DNA of 64,000 nt, taken from the NCBI GenBank assembly GCA_032881465.1, contig CP126168.1:3535501-3599500 (forward strand). The letters run 5' to 3'. This DNA comes from Parvibaculaceae bacterium PLY_AMNH_Bact1 (GTDB taxonomy: Bacteria; Pseudomonadota; Alphaproteobacteria; Parvibaculales; Parvibaculaceae). The notes beneath the pieces were generated by a model. The model had not been told where the DNA came from, ran no database searches, and saw nothing but the letters and a program-made list of their open reading frames with translations. How positions within the stretch are numbered: the first letter of the stretch is position 1; the number at the start of each line of letters is the position of its first letter. Of the stretch, positions 35,181-43,843 are shown piece after piece. A program made the position numbers and the translations under genes.

Positions 35181-35999
35181 GTGCCAAAACTAAAAACACT
35201 CAAAGTCGCCACCTGGAACATCAACTCGGTGCGCCTGCGCATTGAGAGTGTCGAAAAATTCCTGAAAGAGCAGAAGCCCGACATACTCTGCCTACAGGAG
35301 ATCAAGTGCCACAATGATGTGTTTCCCGAGAAAGCTTTTAAGAAGGCAGGCTATGGACACATCGCGCTCAACGGCCAGAAGGCCTATCACGGCGTTGCAA
35401 CGGTCAGCCGCGTGCCGCTCACCAACATCGAAGCCCGCGAGTTCTGCAACAAGGGCGACGCGCGCCATGTCGCCGCCACCGTGCCTGACGCAGGCGATGT
35501 CCGCATCCACAATTACTATGTACCCGCAGGTGGCGACGAGCCTGACGTGGAAAAGAACGATAAGTTCGCCCACAAGCTCGACTTCCTGAATGAGATGGAA
35601 GCCTGGTACAAAAACCATAAGAACAAAAAGACATCAAAGATGGTGCTCGTGGGCGACCTCAACATCGCACCGTTCGAACATGATGTCTGGTCTCACAAAC
35701 AACTTCTAAAAGTAGTGAGCCACACACCGATCGAAGTGGAACATCTTGAGCGTGTCCAGAAGTCTCATTCCTGGATCGATGTCATGCGGGAATTCGTGCC
35801 TCACGAAGAGAAACTGTATTCGTGGTGGAGCTACCGCGCGAAAGACTGGAAAGCTGCCAATAAGGGCCGCCGCCTGGATCATATCTGGGTGACCCCTGCC
35901 ATGGAGGGCGCGGCGAAATCAATGGAAGTCCTGACCGATGCTCGCGGCTGGGAAAAACCGTCCGACCACGCGCCGGTCATTGCCACCTTCAAAGTCTAA
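35181..35999 (+). CDS. xthA: Exodeoxyribonuclease III
   Basis: 272 residues from GTG 35181. Signature motifs: LKVATWNINSVRLRI (metal Asn), DILCLQEIK (catalytic Glu near residue 34), NYYVPAGGD, VGDLNIAP (Asp-Asn near residue 155), RLDHIWVT and the final SDHAPVIAT His. It nicks DNA at abasic sites and trims 3' blocked ends in base excision repair. In many alphaproteobacteria it directly follows lolA; here it is separated by the polyamine/repeat region. Confidence 0.95.
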   Translation: MPKLKTLKVATWNINSVRLRIESVEKFLKEQKPDILCLQEIKCHNDVFPEKAFKKAGYGHIALNGQKAYHGVATVSRVPLTNIEAREFCNKGDARHVAATVPDAGDVRIHNYYVPAGGDEPDVEKNDKFAHKLDFLNEMEAWYKNHKNKKTSKMVLVGDLNIAPFEHDVWSHKQLLKVVSHTPIEVEHLERVQKSHSWIDVMREFVPHEEKLYSWWSYRAKDWKAANKGRRLDHIWVTPAMEGAAKSMEVLTDARGWEKPSDHAPVIATFKV

Positions 36000-36045
36000 G
36001 CCCCCAAACTAAGGCCAAGACCAAACCGCATCGCACGAGACACAT

Positions 36046-36975
36046 ATGACGTTTGACACATCGCTGACACTTTCCGGACCCCTTCGCCAGCCCCGCCAAA
36101 TGCTGGCGGAACAGGAATATGGCGGCCACACGTCGATCCATGATGACGAGATGGCGGAGAAGCTCGGCTTCCAGGCAGGCCCCATTGAGGGTCCTACCCA
36201 CTTCTCTCAGTTTGACCCACTGCTCGTTCAGATCTGGGGTCCTGAATGGTTCGAGCGCGGCTGCATCTCTTCTCACTTCAAAAACATGGTGGTGGAAGGC
36301 GAAGAAGTCCGTGCCTTTGTTGAAACGCCAAAGGGCAGCGAAACATGCATCCGAGCCTGGGCAGAAAAGGCCGACGGCACACCGGTGCTTGAAGCCACCG
36401 CGAGCTTAGGCCCCGATCACGGGGAAACACTTCTGGAGGCGCGCCGCGCCAAACTCACCCCACCCGGCAAGCTCGTCATTCTGGAAGACTTGGCTGTTGG
36501 CATGAAAGGCGCAAAAGACGAAAACGTGCGTATGGACGCCGATCAGCATATGGGCGCGCTCTACCCTTTCTCACTAAACCAGAAGCTCGCTGCCATCACG
36601 GAGAATTCTCCCTGGTATGCAGAAGCCTCCGCATCCCCCTGGGGTCGGGCCATCATTCCAACAGAGATGGTGAGCGTACTTGCAGAATATTCAAACCGCG
36701 AAGCAGCCTTCCCGACCAAAGGGCCGGCCGTCGGGCTTTTTGCCGATCTTGAAATCCGCATGCTCAACGGGCCACTCTTTGTCGGCGAGGACTATCTGCT
36801 CCGCCGCGAAGTCGCAGCCATCGCCGAAAGCAAACGCACCGAGTCCTACTGGGTCCGCACCCGTATCTTTGACAAGACCGGCGAGACACAAATCGCTGAG
36901 GTCATGCTGAACCACGCCGTCGTTAAAAACTCATACGAGAACTACGACGAGTTGCGCGCCGCCCGCGAAGCCTAA
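36046..36975 (+). CDS. MaoC/hotdog-fold-like protein
   Basis: 309 residues with two hotdog-like halves. The first has EYGGHTSIHDDEMAEKLGFQAGPIEGPTHFSQF, close to MaoC hydratase entry motifs, followed by FKNMVVEGEEVRAFVETP and a beta segment CIRAWAEKADGTPVLEATASLG. Such proteins bind or hydrate enoyl-type thioesters; the exact active-site Asp/His of MaoC is not convincingly present. It follows xthA by 46 bases and is convergent with a PaaI-type thioesterase; the region through 38.6 kb has three acyl-thioester-related genes. Confidence 0.72.
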   Translation: MTFDTSLTLSGPLRQPRQMLAEQEYGGHTSIHDDEMAEKLGFQAGPIEGPTHFSQFDPLLVQIWGPEWFERGCISSHFKNMVVEGEEVRAFVETPKGSETCIRAWAEKADGTPVLEATASLGPDHGETLLEARRAKLTPPGKLVILEDLAVGMKGAKDENVRMDADQHMGALYPFSLNQKLAAITENSPWYAEASASPWGRAIIPTEMVSVLAEYSNREAAFPTKGPAVGLFADLEIRMLNGPLFVGEDYLLRREVAAIAESKRTESYWVRTRIFDKTGETQIAEVMLNHAVVKNSYENYDELRAAREA

Positions 36976-36997
36976 ACGCCGCATGGCGGCACCCGAG

Positions 36998-37468
36998 CTA
37001 GTCCTTCTTTTTCAAAGTGACAAAAGTCGCTGTGGAAGACCCCGTCGCCAGTAAATTCCCATCGGCGTCCTTCAGTTCGCTTTCAATAAAGCCGACAGAC
37101 TTTCCGCGTTTAATCACTGTCCCGCTTGCGTAAATTCTGCCCGGCCGAGCAGGCGCCAGCATGGAGACTTTGATTTCAAGCGTCGGCGAAATCTGACCCC
37201 AGTCCAGATCAAGCCCCACCGCGAAACTCATGACATCATCCAGCATGGCAGCCACCATGCCCCCTTGAATGCCACCCCACATGTTGCAGAGCTCTTCTGA
37301 GGCACTAAATGCAACCTCAACGGTGAGTGTCTCCATATCCACATCAAGAATCTCAAGCCCCAGATACCGGCTGGCCGGCGACATGCGTTTGAAGGCCGCT
37401 TGAATATTGGGCGGCCAGCCTTTTTCTTTCGCCTGATCTAACGTGGTAACTGTCGCACTCTCACTCAT
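36998..37468 (-). CDS. PaaI-family (hotdog) thioesterase
   Basis: 156 residues. The hotdog core LGLEILDVDMETLTVEVAFSASEELCNMWGGIQGGMVAAMLDDVMSFAV has the Asn/Gly-Gly and Asp of PaaI/YdiI-type thioesterases, followed by LEIKVSMLAPARPGRIYASGTVIKRGKSVGFIESEL. These enzymes hydrolyse aryl- or acyl-CoA. It lies nine bases after the cyclic-nucleotide-binding gene on the same strand, suggesting one transcript. Its weak ribosome site and position imply coupled expression. Confidence 0.88.
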   Translation of the reverse strand: MSESATVTTLDQAKEKGWPPNIQAAFKRMSPASRYLGLEILDVDMETLTVEVAFSASEELCNMWGGIQGGMVAAMLDDVMSFAVGLDLDWGQISPTLEIKVSMLAPARPGRIYASGTVIKRGKSVGFIESELKDADGNLLATGSSTATFVTLKKKD

Positions 37469-37477
37469 TAATTTTGC

Positions 37478-38023
37478 TCACTTAGGTAATGGGTCTTGTG
37501 GTGTGGTTTTTGTCGATGGCCGTTTGCGGGCATCACGGGCAATCTTCATGGCCAGCCGCGTGTCTCGCGCCTTTGCCAATCGTCTGTCAAGATCCCGCAG
37601 GTCATTGGCAAGTGCGCTCACCTGTGCATTTGCGCTGCGCAGACACCCCGCCGCAATTTCCGGAAACTCATCGACCAGGCGCAAAAAGACCTCACGCTCC
37701 AGCTTCAGCACTTCGACAGGCTGAGCCGCCCGGATGGTCGCAGACCACCTGACGGGCTGAGTTAAGGCCTGCTCACCCACCAAACCGCCCCGATCAAGAC
37801 GCGCAGCGCTCCCCTGCCCGTCCGCGCCAGTCGCGAGCATAATCGCTTCACCTGACAGCATCAGAAAAGCGCCATCCGCATCCGCACCCTCTTCGAAAAG
37901 GGTTTCCCCAGCGTCAAACGCCAAATGCGTGCCGGTAAAAGCCAGGACCTCCAGGCGCACCGGGTCCACACCCTCAAACAGGGGGGTTGCGGCCAAAAGG
38001 GAAACTGCATCGCGTAAACTCAT
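37478..38023 (-). CDS. Stand-alone cyclic-nucleotide-binding-domain protein
   Basis: About 181 residues from ATG 38023 (an earlier start at 38047 adds eight residues). The CNB beta-roll spans about 8-125: ATPLFEGVDPVRLEVLAF, GETLFEEGADADGAFLMLSGEA, and RGGLVGEQALTQPVRWSATIRA as the phosphate-binding cassette, which lacks some classic residues for cAMP. A helical tail replaces the usual Crp winged helix, so it is not a DNA-binding regulator. Likely a sensor or regulatory subunit. The PaaI-like thioesterase follows. Confidence 0.85.
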   Translation of the reverse strand: MSLRDAVSLLAATPLFEGVDPVRLEVLAFTGTHLAFDAGETLFEEGADADGAFLMLSGEAIMLATGADGQGSAARLDRGGLVGEQALTQPVRWSATIRAAQPVEVLKLEREVFLRLVDEFPEIAAGCLRSANAQVSALANDLRDLDRRLAKARDTRLAMKIARDARKRPSTKTTPQDPLPK

Positions 38024-38157
38024 GGACAAGAAAATAGGGACTTCCACCGCTCCCGTCGAGACCCGCTGTCGACCCGACCCCTACCAGGCCCTTGGCAGGG
38101 TCGGCCAAACCCCCTAAAGAGACTGATTGTAGAATACCAAGGTCATGAGGACAGGTT

Positions 38158-38631
38158 ATGACAGAGAGCAAATTGCCAGCCGATACCTGGGATTACCCAA
38201 ACCCCTTCATTGTAACGGTCACTGTCAAACCCGACTATATCGACGACTTTCAGCATACGAATAATGTGGTCTATCTCACCTGGATGGCCAAGGTCGCCTG
38301 GGAACACTCAAAAGCGCTCGGACTTGATTTCGAGGCCTATGCGAAAATTGGTAAAGGCATGGTCGTCCGCGCCCACGAGATGGAATATCTGGGGCCATCC
38401 CACGAAGGGGAGAAAATCGACATCGCGACCTGGATTACTGGCAATGATGGTAAACTCCGCCTGCGCCGCCGCTTTCAGATGGTCAATGCCGAGACAGGAA
38501 AAATACTGCTCAGGGGTCGCTCGGACTTTGTCTGTATCGACATTAAATCCGGCAAACCCAAGCGCATGCCCCAGAGCTTTGTTGACGCCTATGCGCTCAC
38601 AGCAAATGTGCCCTCTGACCAAACGAAGTGA
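38158..38631 (+). CDS. Acyl-CoA thioesterase (YbgC/4HBT-type)
   Basis: 157 residues. The 4-hydroxybenzoyl-CoA thioesterase motif is VTVKPDYIDDFQHTNNVVYLTWMAKVAWEHS near residues 19-50, though the canonical Asp is in FQHTNN context, as in YbgC relatives. A tail of KRMPQSFVDAY follows. It hydrolyses short-chain or aromatic acyl-CoA. It is preceded by AGGACAGGTT and is divergent from the cyclic-nucleotide-binding gene. Confidence 0.85.
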   Translation: MTESKLPADTWDYPNPFIVTVTVKPDYIDDFQHTNNVVYLTWMAKVAWEHSKALGLDFEAYAKIGKGMVVRAHEMEYLGPSHEGEKIDIATWITGNDGKLRLRRRFQMVNAETGKILLRGRSDFVCIDIKSGKPKRMPQSFVDAYALTANVPSDQTK

Positions 38632-38774
38632 GCGCACCCCATGACCGAGCAGGCCGCCAAAAATGACGCGCGTCGGTTTGCCACGTTGAGAGCAGGCAAC
38701 GAAAAAGCAATATCTCTCCCGCAAACTCGTGCGCCATACTAAAGCGCTCACAGCGTGTCCAATGAGGAGAAATC

Positions 38775-38978
38775 ATGTCGGCCGATCCCGTAACCACCCC
38801 TGACCCCGATCGGGAAAAGGGGTTCCGCGCCCTCGCTTTTTTGGCAGTAGTTGTGCTGCTCTTGGTTCTTGGAACCTATTTCTTCGGCCTTGGCGCCCTG
38901 CTCATGATCGCAATCGTCGGATCATTCATCATGCTGGGCGTCCTGATCTACCTGTCAGCCCCGACACACCGGGTCTGA
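38775..38978 (+). CDS. Small two-span membrane protein
   Basis: 67 residues with a charged N-terminus (DPDREKGFR) and two hydrophobic helices (about 19-38 and 41-60). A ribosome site GAGGAG precedes the ATG by six bases, supporting expression. No family is recognised. It stands alone after the thioesterase gene and is convergent with the response regulator. Confidence 0.7.
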   Translation: MSADPVTTPDPDREKGFRALAFLAVVVLLLVLGTYFFGLGALLMIAIVGSFIMLGVLIYLSAPTHRV

Positions 38979-38997
38979 CAGGTCTACATTTGGCGCT

Positions 38998-39684
38998 TTA
39001 CGGAACGAGCTTGTAACCGCCGGCTTCCGTTACCAAAAGCTCGGCGTTGGATGGATCGCGCTCAATCTTTTGGCGCAACCGGTAGATATGAGTTTCCAGC
39101 GTGTGGGTCGTCACGCCGGAATTATAGCCCCAGACCTCGTGTAACAGCACATCACGGCCCACAGTCTTGACGCCGGTACGATAAAGAAACTTGAGAATCG
39201 CTGTTTCTTTTTCTGTGAGGCGCACTTTCTTGTCCCCATCATCAACCAGCATTTTCGCAGATGGTTTGAACGTATACGGACCAATTTTGAACACAGCATC
39301 TTCACTCTGTTCATGTTGGCGAAGGTGCGCGCGGATACGAGCCAGCAGCACCCCAAAGCGGAATGGCTTAGTGACATAGTCATTGGCGCCCGCTTCAAGA
39401 CCAAGGATCGTGTCGCTGTCACTATCAGCGCCTGTTAGCATGATCACCGGCGCTTTAAGGCCGCCCTTGCGCATCAAACGGCATGCTTCGCGCCCATCCA
39501 TGTCGGGAAGTCCTACATCAAGCAGAACAATATCAACGTGATTGCCACGTACATGCTCAATACCTTCGGCAGCGCAGGTCGTCGCACTACAGGTGAATTC
39601 TTCATGCAATGCCAATTGCTCCACGAGGGAGTCACGCAGCGCATCATCATCATCAACAATCAGAATTTTTTTGATCGTGCTCAT
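38998..39684 (-). CDS. OmpR-type response regulator (CenR-like)
   Basis: About 228 residues from ATG 39684. Receiver domain: acidic cluster IVDDDDALRDSL, phospho-acceptor Asp in VLLDVGLPDMDG (about residue 54), MLTGADSD and YVTKPF. Winged helix: VRLTEKETAILKFL, VGRDVLLHEVWGYN, ETHIYRLRQKIE. The LVEQLALHEEF start resembles CenR, the envelope regulator conserved in alphaproteobacteria near xthA and L,D-transpeptidase-type genes. No sensor kinase lies beside it, which is also true of cenR in some genomes. CenR identity is a suggestion, not proven here. Confidence 0.9.
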   Translation of the reverse strand: MSTIKKILIVDDDDALRDSLVEQLALHEEFTCSATTCAAEGIEHVRGNHVDIVLLDVGLPDMDGREACRLMRKGGLKAPVIMLTGADSDSDTILGLEAGANDYVTKPFRFGVLLARIRAHLRQHEQSEDAVFKIGPYTFKPSAKMLVDDGDKKVRLTEKETAILKFLYRTGVKTVGRDVLLHEVWGYNSGVTTHTLETHIYRLRQKIERDPSNAELLVTEAGGYKLVP

Positions 39685-39789
39685 CTTCGGGTCAGCTCCC
39701 AGTCCTACCATCTTATCACTCGGGACAAGCGTACCCCGCCCCCTTCGTTGCTGGTCATGTAGCTGTCGTACCCCCGCTTGCCAACCACC

Positions 39790-39826
39790 TCACGGAACCC
39801 CTCACGTCCATTTGAGCGTTCCGTGA
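39790..39826. promoter_or_regulatory. Inverted repeat between the response regulator and TPR-sulfotransferase genes
   Basis: TCACGGAAC (39790-39798) pairs with GTTCCGTGA (39818-39826) around a 19-base loop. No T-run follows on either strand. It lies upstream of the regulator gene and just past the sulfotransferase stop, so it may be an operator or a weak terminator. Confidence 0.5.
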
Positions 39827-39831
39827 TCAGG

Positions 39832-41562
39832 TTAATCATACCCGAATTCACGGACAAACGGTTCCAATCGGGGCAGAATTCCGTCTAAATGCGTCTCATA
39901 GCGACGCCAACGATCCGCTGCCCGGTCATAAAGAGGCTGAGTGACCTGGCCGTAGGACGGTGTGCGGATGGACCCTCGGGCTTCTGCATGAGCCACATGA
40001 TCGCTTTGACCCTCTTCCCAGTCGAGCTCTAACAAAGACATCGCATCACTTAGCGCTGCGTTCGGTTCCGCGATAAGGTTTTCGTATCGAACCTCAGCGA
40101 CATTTAGAGACAGTAAGTCTCTGTATTGGCCCCATAGCGACATGACAGCGTCATAGAGTGCCGCACTGTCTTTGAGGGTGAGGAAGTGCGCCATCGACGC
40201 ATTCAGCTGGAAGTCCTGCATGAAACAAGAGAGCACCGCGTCCGCCGGATGGCGTAGGGCCAGGATGAATTTTGCCTCCGGAAACACCCGCGCAATCAGA
40301 CCAGCATGGATGATGTTCAGCGGCAATTTATTGATTACAGTTTTTGCCGAAGCATCGAAACCAGCTTGCTCAAGCTCGGACATGTAGAGACGACGAAGCT
40401 CATTGATCCTGACTAAAGAGAGATCAGCCAGCCCCTGAGGGTACCCACCCGAGGCTTGTATGGCGTCTCGCAAGGGCAGAAGAACGGGCAGCTCTTCAAC
40501 AACATCAATCTTGCTATGGGCATCAAGAAACTGATCAAGAAGTGTCGTGCCAGATCGCGGAAAGCCGACCAGAAAAACCGGCGCAGGAACAGGGTCGAGA
40601 TCACCTGGCTCAATCTGTGTCCAGGACCTCACCCAATCTGAGGTGAACGTCTCTTTGAGGTCGCTCACCTGCTTCATGTAGGAAGATTTGTCGATCCCAC
40701 TTTCGCTCAACTGCTGAGCTGCCGCATCATTCTGCGCGACGAAATGATCGAAGGCGTCCGCTGCTTCATTCAGGCGATCATAAACCTGCGCCAGCTCCCC
40801 ATGAATGAGGCGGCGCCCACCCGCAGGCAGTTTTGCAACCGACACCCGTTCGAGCCGATCCCGAGCCTCTTGCGCAGAGCCTTGGCGACGCTTGACGCTC
40901 GACCAGATCCGCAACGCGCCGGGCAGGTCCGGCATTTGGGAAAGAACGTTATCTGCCGCTGCAAATGCACCGTCCAGATCCCCAAGACGCTCCAATGAAT
41001 TTGCCAATCCGAGCAGCAACATGGGACCACCAGGGCGTTTCTTGAGACCAGCCAGATAGGTATCCCGCGCTACCGCAAAAGCTCCCTGCGCCAAGTGAAA
41101 TTGGCCCAGGTTGAGATATCCCTGTGGATCATCTGGCAGCAGCCGAATAACCGCCTCAAAATCCTCAATGGCGGCTTCCGCATCACCCTCCTCAGCATTA
41201 AGTGTGCCTCTGTTGAGGTATGTCCCTGCAAAGTCCGGATCGAGGCCCTCAGCTTTGTCATAGGCCGCCCGAGCTTCCTTGGATTTTCCTTGCTGCCGCA
41301 AGGCGTTTGCCAGGTTTACCCGCAAGAAAGCCTTGTCAGGCAGAACAGAAACCGCGAGCCCAATCAGCTTTTCTGCATCTTGAGGGTTGCCCGTTCTGAG
41401 ACAGATTAGGCCCATTAGATGCAAAACATCGGGATGGTTAGGAGCCTGCTTTCGCAAAGCCTCAGCAAGCTTCGCGGCATCTTGAATCTTGCCTTGATCG
41501 AAGAGCTGGAAAGCCTGGCGCAACATGTCCTGGGGTGTCGCGGCGGCGGTCTGTTGTGTCAT
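39832..41562 (-). CDS. TPR-sulfotransferase fusion protein
   Basis: About 576 residues from ATG 41562 (AGGACCTC upstream); longer starts at 41595 and 41634 add a loose leader. Residues 10-270 are TPR units (AFQLFDQGKIQDAAKLAEALRKQ, GTYLNRGTLNAEEGDAEAAIEDF). The C-terminal part is a sulfotransferase: 5'-phosphosulfate loop VFLVGFPRSGTTLLDQFLDA near residue 330, DVVEELPVLLPL, and the LRHPADAVLSCFMQ 3'-phosphate motif. It transfers sulfate from PAPS to a protein, polysaccharide or lipid. The TPR part may bind the acceptor. Confidence 0.88.
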   Translation of the reverse strand: MTQQTAAATPQDMLRQAFQLFDQGKIQDAAKLAEALRKQAPNHPDVLHLMGLICLRTGNPQDAEKLIGLAVSVLPDKAFLRVNLANALRQQGKSKEARAAYDKAEGLDPDFAGTYLNRGTLNAEEGDAEAAIEDFEAVIRLLPDDPQGYLNLGQFHLAQGAFAVARDTYLAGLKKRPGGPMLLLGLANSLERLGDLDGAFAAADNVLSQMPDLPGALRIWSSVKRRQGSAQEARDRLERVSVAKLPAGGRRLIHGELAQVYDRLNEAADAFDHFVAQNDAAAQQLSESGIDKSSYMKQVSDLKETFTSDWVRSWTQIEPGDLDPVPAPVFLVGFPRSGTTLLDQFLDAHSKIDVVEELPVLLPLRDAIQASGGYPQGLADLSLVRINELRRLYMSELEQAGFDASAKTVINKLPLNIIHAGLIARVFPEAKFILALRHPADAVLSCFMQDFQLNASMAHFLTLKDSAALYDAVMSLWGQYRDLLSLNVAEVRYENLIAEPNAALSDAMSLLELDWEEGQSDHVAHAEARGSIRTPSYGQVTQPLYDRAADRWRRYETHLDGILPRLEPFVREFGYD

Positions 41563-41804
41563 GAGGTCCTGAAACGTGAGGGGGTTTTGCCGCATGGTGC
41601 CGGCAGAGCAAATATTTGTCGCAGTTTGCCACAAGCAGCCTCAAAATCCCAACCGGCGGATACTGCCCTTCCTGCACCCTCAATCTCGGTAATTTCTGCC
41701 CACCTCGATAAGCGCCAGCGCCCTAACCAACTGAAAATAATGAACATTTTCTCGGTCTGAGACTTGCACAGGAAGACGCAAGATCAATCGGAGTGCGCAC
41801 AATC

Positions 41805-42542
41805 ATGGACGCCATCGCTGCTGAGCTACCGCTCTACCTCCAAATGAGCCGCTACACCAAAGGGTCGAAGGCCGTGATGGAGATGCGGACAGAGCGCTAT
41901 CTGACAGATCACGCGTCAGCCTCAGCACAATCAGGTTCGAATGACGATAATCTGATTACCGGATCACTCCAGACCGAGGGGAGCGGAAACGAGCCCCAAG
42001 CAGACACCAGCGATGATGGGTTTTCCTTCGATGATTTCCTGGACATGATCAACCCGCTGCAACACCTTCCCGTCATTTCAACTCTGTATCGAGAGATGAC
42101 CGGAGACGAGATGGAACCTGCCGCGCGCATTGTCGGCGGCGCTATCTATGGGGGGCCAATTGGTGCAGGCATCTCAGTCGCGGAAGCCGTTATCGAACAG
42201 GTGACCGGCGATGATCTGGGCGGGCATGTGATGTCAATGTTTCAAAGTTCAGATACACCGCCGACAATGACAGCAGCGACATCCCGCGACAGCACCCAAC
42301 CAACAACGCCGGCCACCCCAGTCGCTGCCGACACGCTCAACGCGCAGGCCAACGCTCCCTTGCCAAGCCTCAGCGCCGAAGCCTTTAACGCACTGCTCAC
42401 CGCCCCCGATGAGAGGGCACCCCGCGCGCCGACAAGACAGCACGCGACGATAGAGAATGAACAAAACGGTGTCGCGGCCGCCATGGCCCTGGCATTGGAT
42501 CAGTATGATGTACTGAAGCATATCGACGACCCAACCTACTAG
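41805..42542 (+). CDS. Hypothetical protein, possible secreted or envelope factor
   Basis: About 245 residues from ATG 41805. No recognised domain. A short hydrophobic/glycine segment (ARIVGGAIYGGPIGAGISVAEAVIEQ, about residues 108-133) could insert in a membrane. The C-terminal third is Pro/Thr/Ala-rich and low complexity (TTPATPVAADTLNAQANAPLP). No classical signal peptide. It is divergent from the TPR-sulfotransferase and precedes the L,D-transpeptidase by 53 bases, perhaps in the same transcript. Confidence 0.65.
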   Translation: MDAIAAELPLYLQMSRYTKGSKAVMEMRTERYLTDHASASAQSGSNDDNLITGSLQTEGSGNEPQADTSDDGFSFDDFLDMINPLQHLPVISTLYREMTGDEMEPAARIVGGAIYGGPIGAGISVAEAVIEQVTGDDLGGHVMSMFQSSDTPPTMTAATSRDSTQPTTPATPVAADTLNAQANAPLPSLSAEAFNALLTAPDERAPRAPTRQHATIENEQNGVAAAMALALDQYDVLKHIDDPTY

Positions 42543-42595
42543 CAGTTGCCTGGCGTACGCTTGTAGCGCCCGGCTTTCCTTTTTAGGCTCACATC

Positions 42596-43129
42596 ATGAA
42601 GATCTTTGTGCGCGGCAAACCGGGCGCCTCAACCGGAACCCTGACTTTTAACGGGGAGACCCTGCCCTGCGCCTTGGGACGCAGCGGGATTATATCCATT
42701 GAGCAAAAGAAAGAGGGAGACGGTGCAACACCAGCAGGCAGCTGGCCCCTGCGTCGCGTTCTCTATCGTCCAGACCGGCTAAGCGACCCCGAAACCAATC
42801 TCGTCACCAAACCCATCACCCACGCAGATGGCTGGTGCGACGACCCAACAGATCCACACTACAATGAACCAATAGAGCTGCCTTATGCCGCCAGCGCTGA
42901 AAGCCTCTGGCGAGAGGACGAGCTCTACAATATCTGTGTAGTCCTGGGTCACAATGACGACCCAGTTGTGCCTCACAAGGGAAGTGCCATTTTCTTCCAT
43001 GTGGCAAAAGAAAAGGACGGGGAACTTTGTGCAACAGAGGGGTGCGTTGCGCTACCTCAACACGAAATAGTCCGTGTCCTGATGAACTGTGGCCAAGATA
43101 CAGTCGTGGAAATTGAGCTCGACGACTGA
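42596..43129 (+). CDS. L,D-transpeptidase-family (YkuD-fold) protein
   Basis: 177 residues with the YkuD catalytic core: ALGRSGIISIEQKKEGDGATPAG near residue 32, GHNDDPVVPHKGSAIFFHVA and the Cys loop TEGCVALPQHEIVRVL near residue 150. The His and Cys of the dyad are present. It lacks a signal peptide, so either it is exported by an unseen route or it acts in the cytoplasm on peptides, as suggested for short YkuD relatives. It is convergent with the yggS-like gene with one base between stops. Confidence 0.88.
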   Translation: MKIFVRGKPGASTGTLTFNGETLPCALGRSGIISIEQKKEGDGATPAGSWPLRRVLYRPDRLSDPETNLVTKPITHADGWCDDPTDPHYNEPIELPYAASAESLWREDELYNICVVLGHNDDPVVPHKGSAIFFHVAKEKDGELCATEGCVALPQHEIVRVLMNCGQDTVVEIELDD

Positions 43130-43130
43130 A

Positions 43131-43814
43131 CTAGGTTGGCGTCCGCGCCCCAAAAATGGCACTCCCAACCCGCACATGGGTCGCCCCAAATTCAATCGCT
43201 GTTTCAAAGTCGCTGCTCATGCCCATGCTGAGCAAAGAGAGACCGTTTCGGACAGCTATTTTTTCGAGCAATGCAAAATGAAGAGCCGGCTCCTCGTCCA
43301 CAGGCGGAATACACATGAGGCCCACAACAGGCAAGCCCAGCTCATCGCGACAATGCGCGATAAACGCGTCAGCCTCTTGCGGCAAGATCCCCGCCTTTTG
43401 AGGTTCAGCGCCCGTATTCACCTGAACAAACAGATCTGGCAGCGTGTGGCCCTTGTCGCGTTCTACTACCAAAGCCCGAGCGAGTTTCTCCCGGTCCAGC
43501 GTTTCAATTACATCAAAAAGAGAAACAGCCTCGCCGACTTTATTGCTTTGCAGCGGGCCGATAAGATGCAGCTCAACCTTCGCATATTGCTCAAGCAAGT
43601 CAGGCCATTTTCCATGAGCTTCCTGAACACGGTTTTCGCCAAAGACGCGCTGTCCAGCGTCGAGTACAGATCGGATATCGTCTGCCGGAAACGTCTTGGA
43701 GACTGCGACCAACGTCACGGCACCGGCGGCACGACCAGCTTGCTTCTCAGCTTCTGCAATTGTCTGTTGGACCGAGGCCAGGCGCTCGGCAGTAACGGCT
43801 TCAATATTGGACAT
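43131..43814 (-). CDS. YggS/PROSC-family PLP-binding protein
   Basis: About 227 residues from ATG 43814. Cofactor Lys in VTLVAVSKTFPADDIRSVLDAGQRVFGENRVQEA (near residue 35), HLIGPLQSNK, VNTGAEPQKAGI and GLSLLSMGMSSDFETAIEFGATHVRVGSAIFG form the single-barrel PLP fold. These proteins keep PLP homeostasis and affect amino-acid metabolism rather than catalysing a known reaction. The start is 29 bases from the ThiE start, so the two promoters must overlap. Confidence 0.93.
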   Translation of the reverse strand: MSNIEAVTAERLASVQQTIAEAEKQAGRAAGAVTLVAVSKTFPADDIRSVLDAGQRVFGENRVQEAHGKWPDLLEQYAKVELHLIGPLQSNKVGEAVSLFDVIETLDREKLARALVVERDKGHTLPDLFVQVNTGAEPQKAGILPQEADAFIAHCRDELGLPVVGLMCIPPVDEEPALHFALLEKIAVRNGLSLLSMGMSSDFETAIEFGATHVRVGSAIFGARTPT

Positions 43815-43843
43815 GGGGCGCAGACTATGCGCGGACATCGGCC

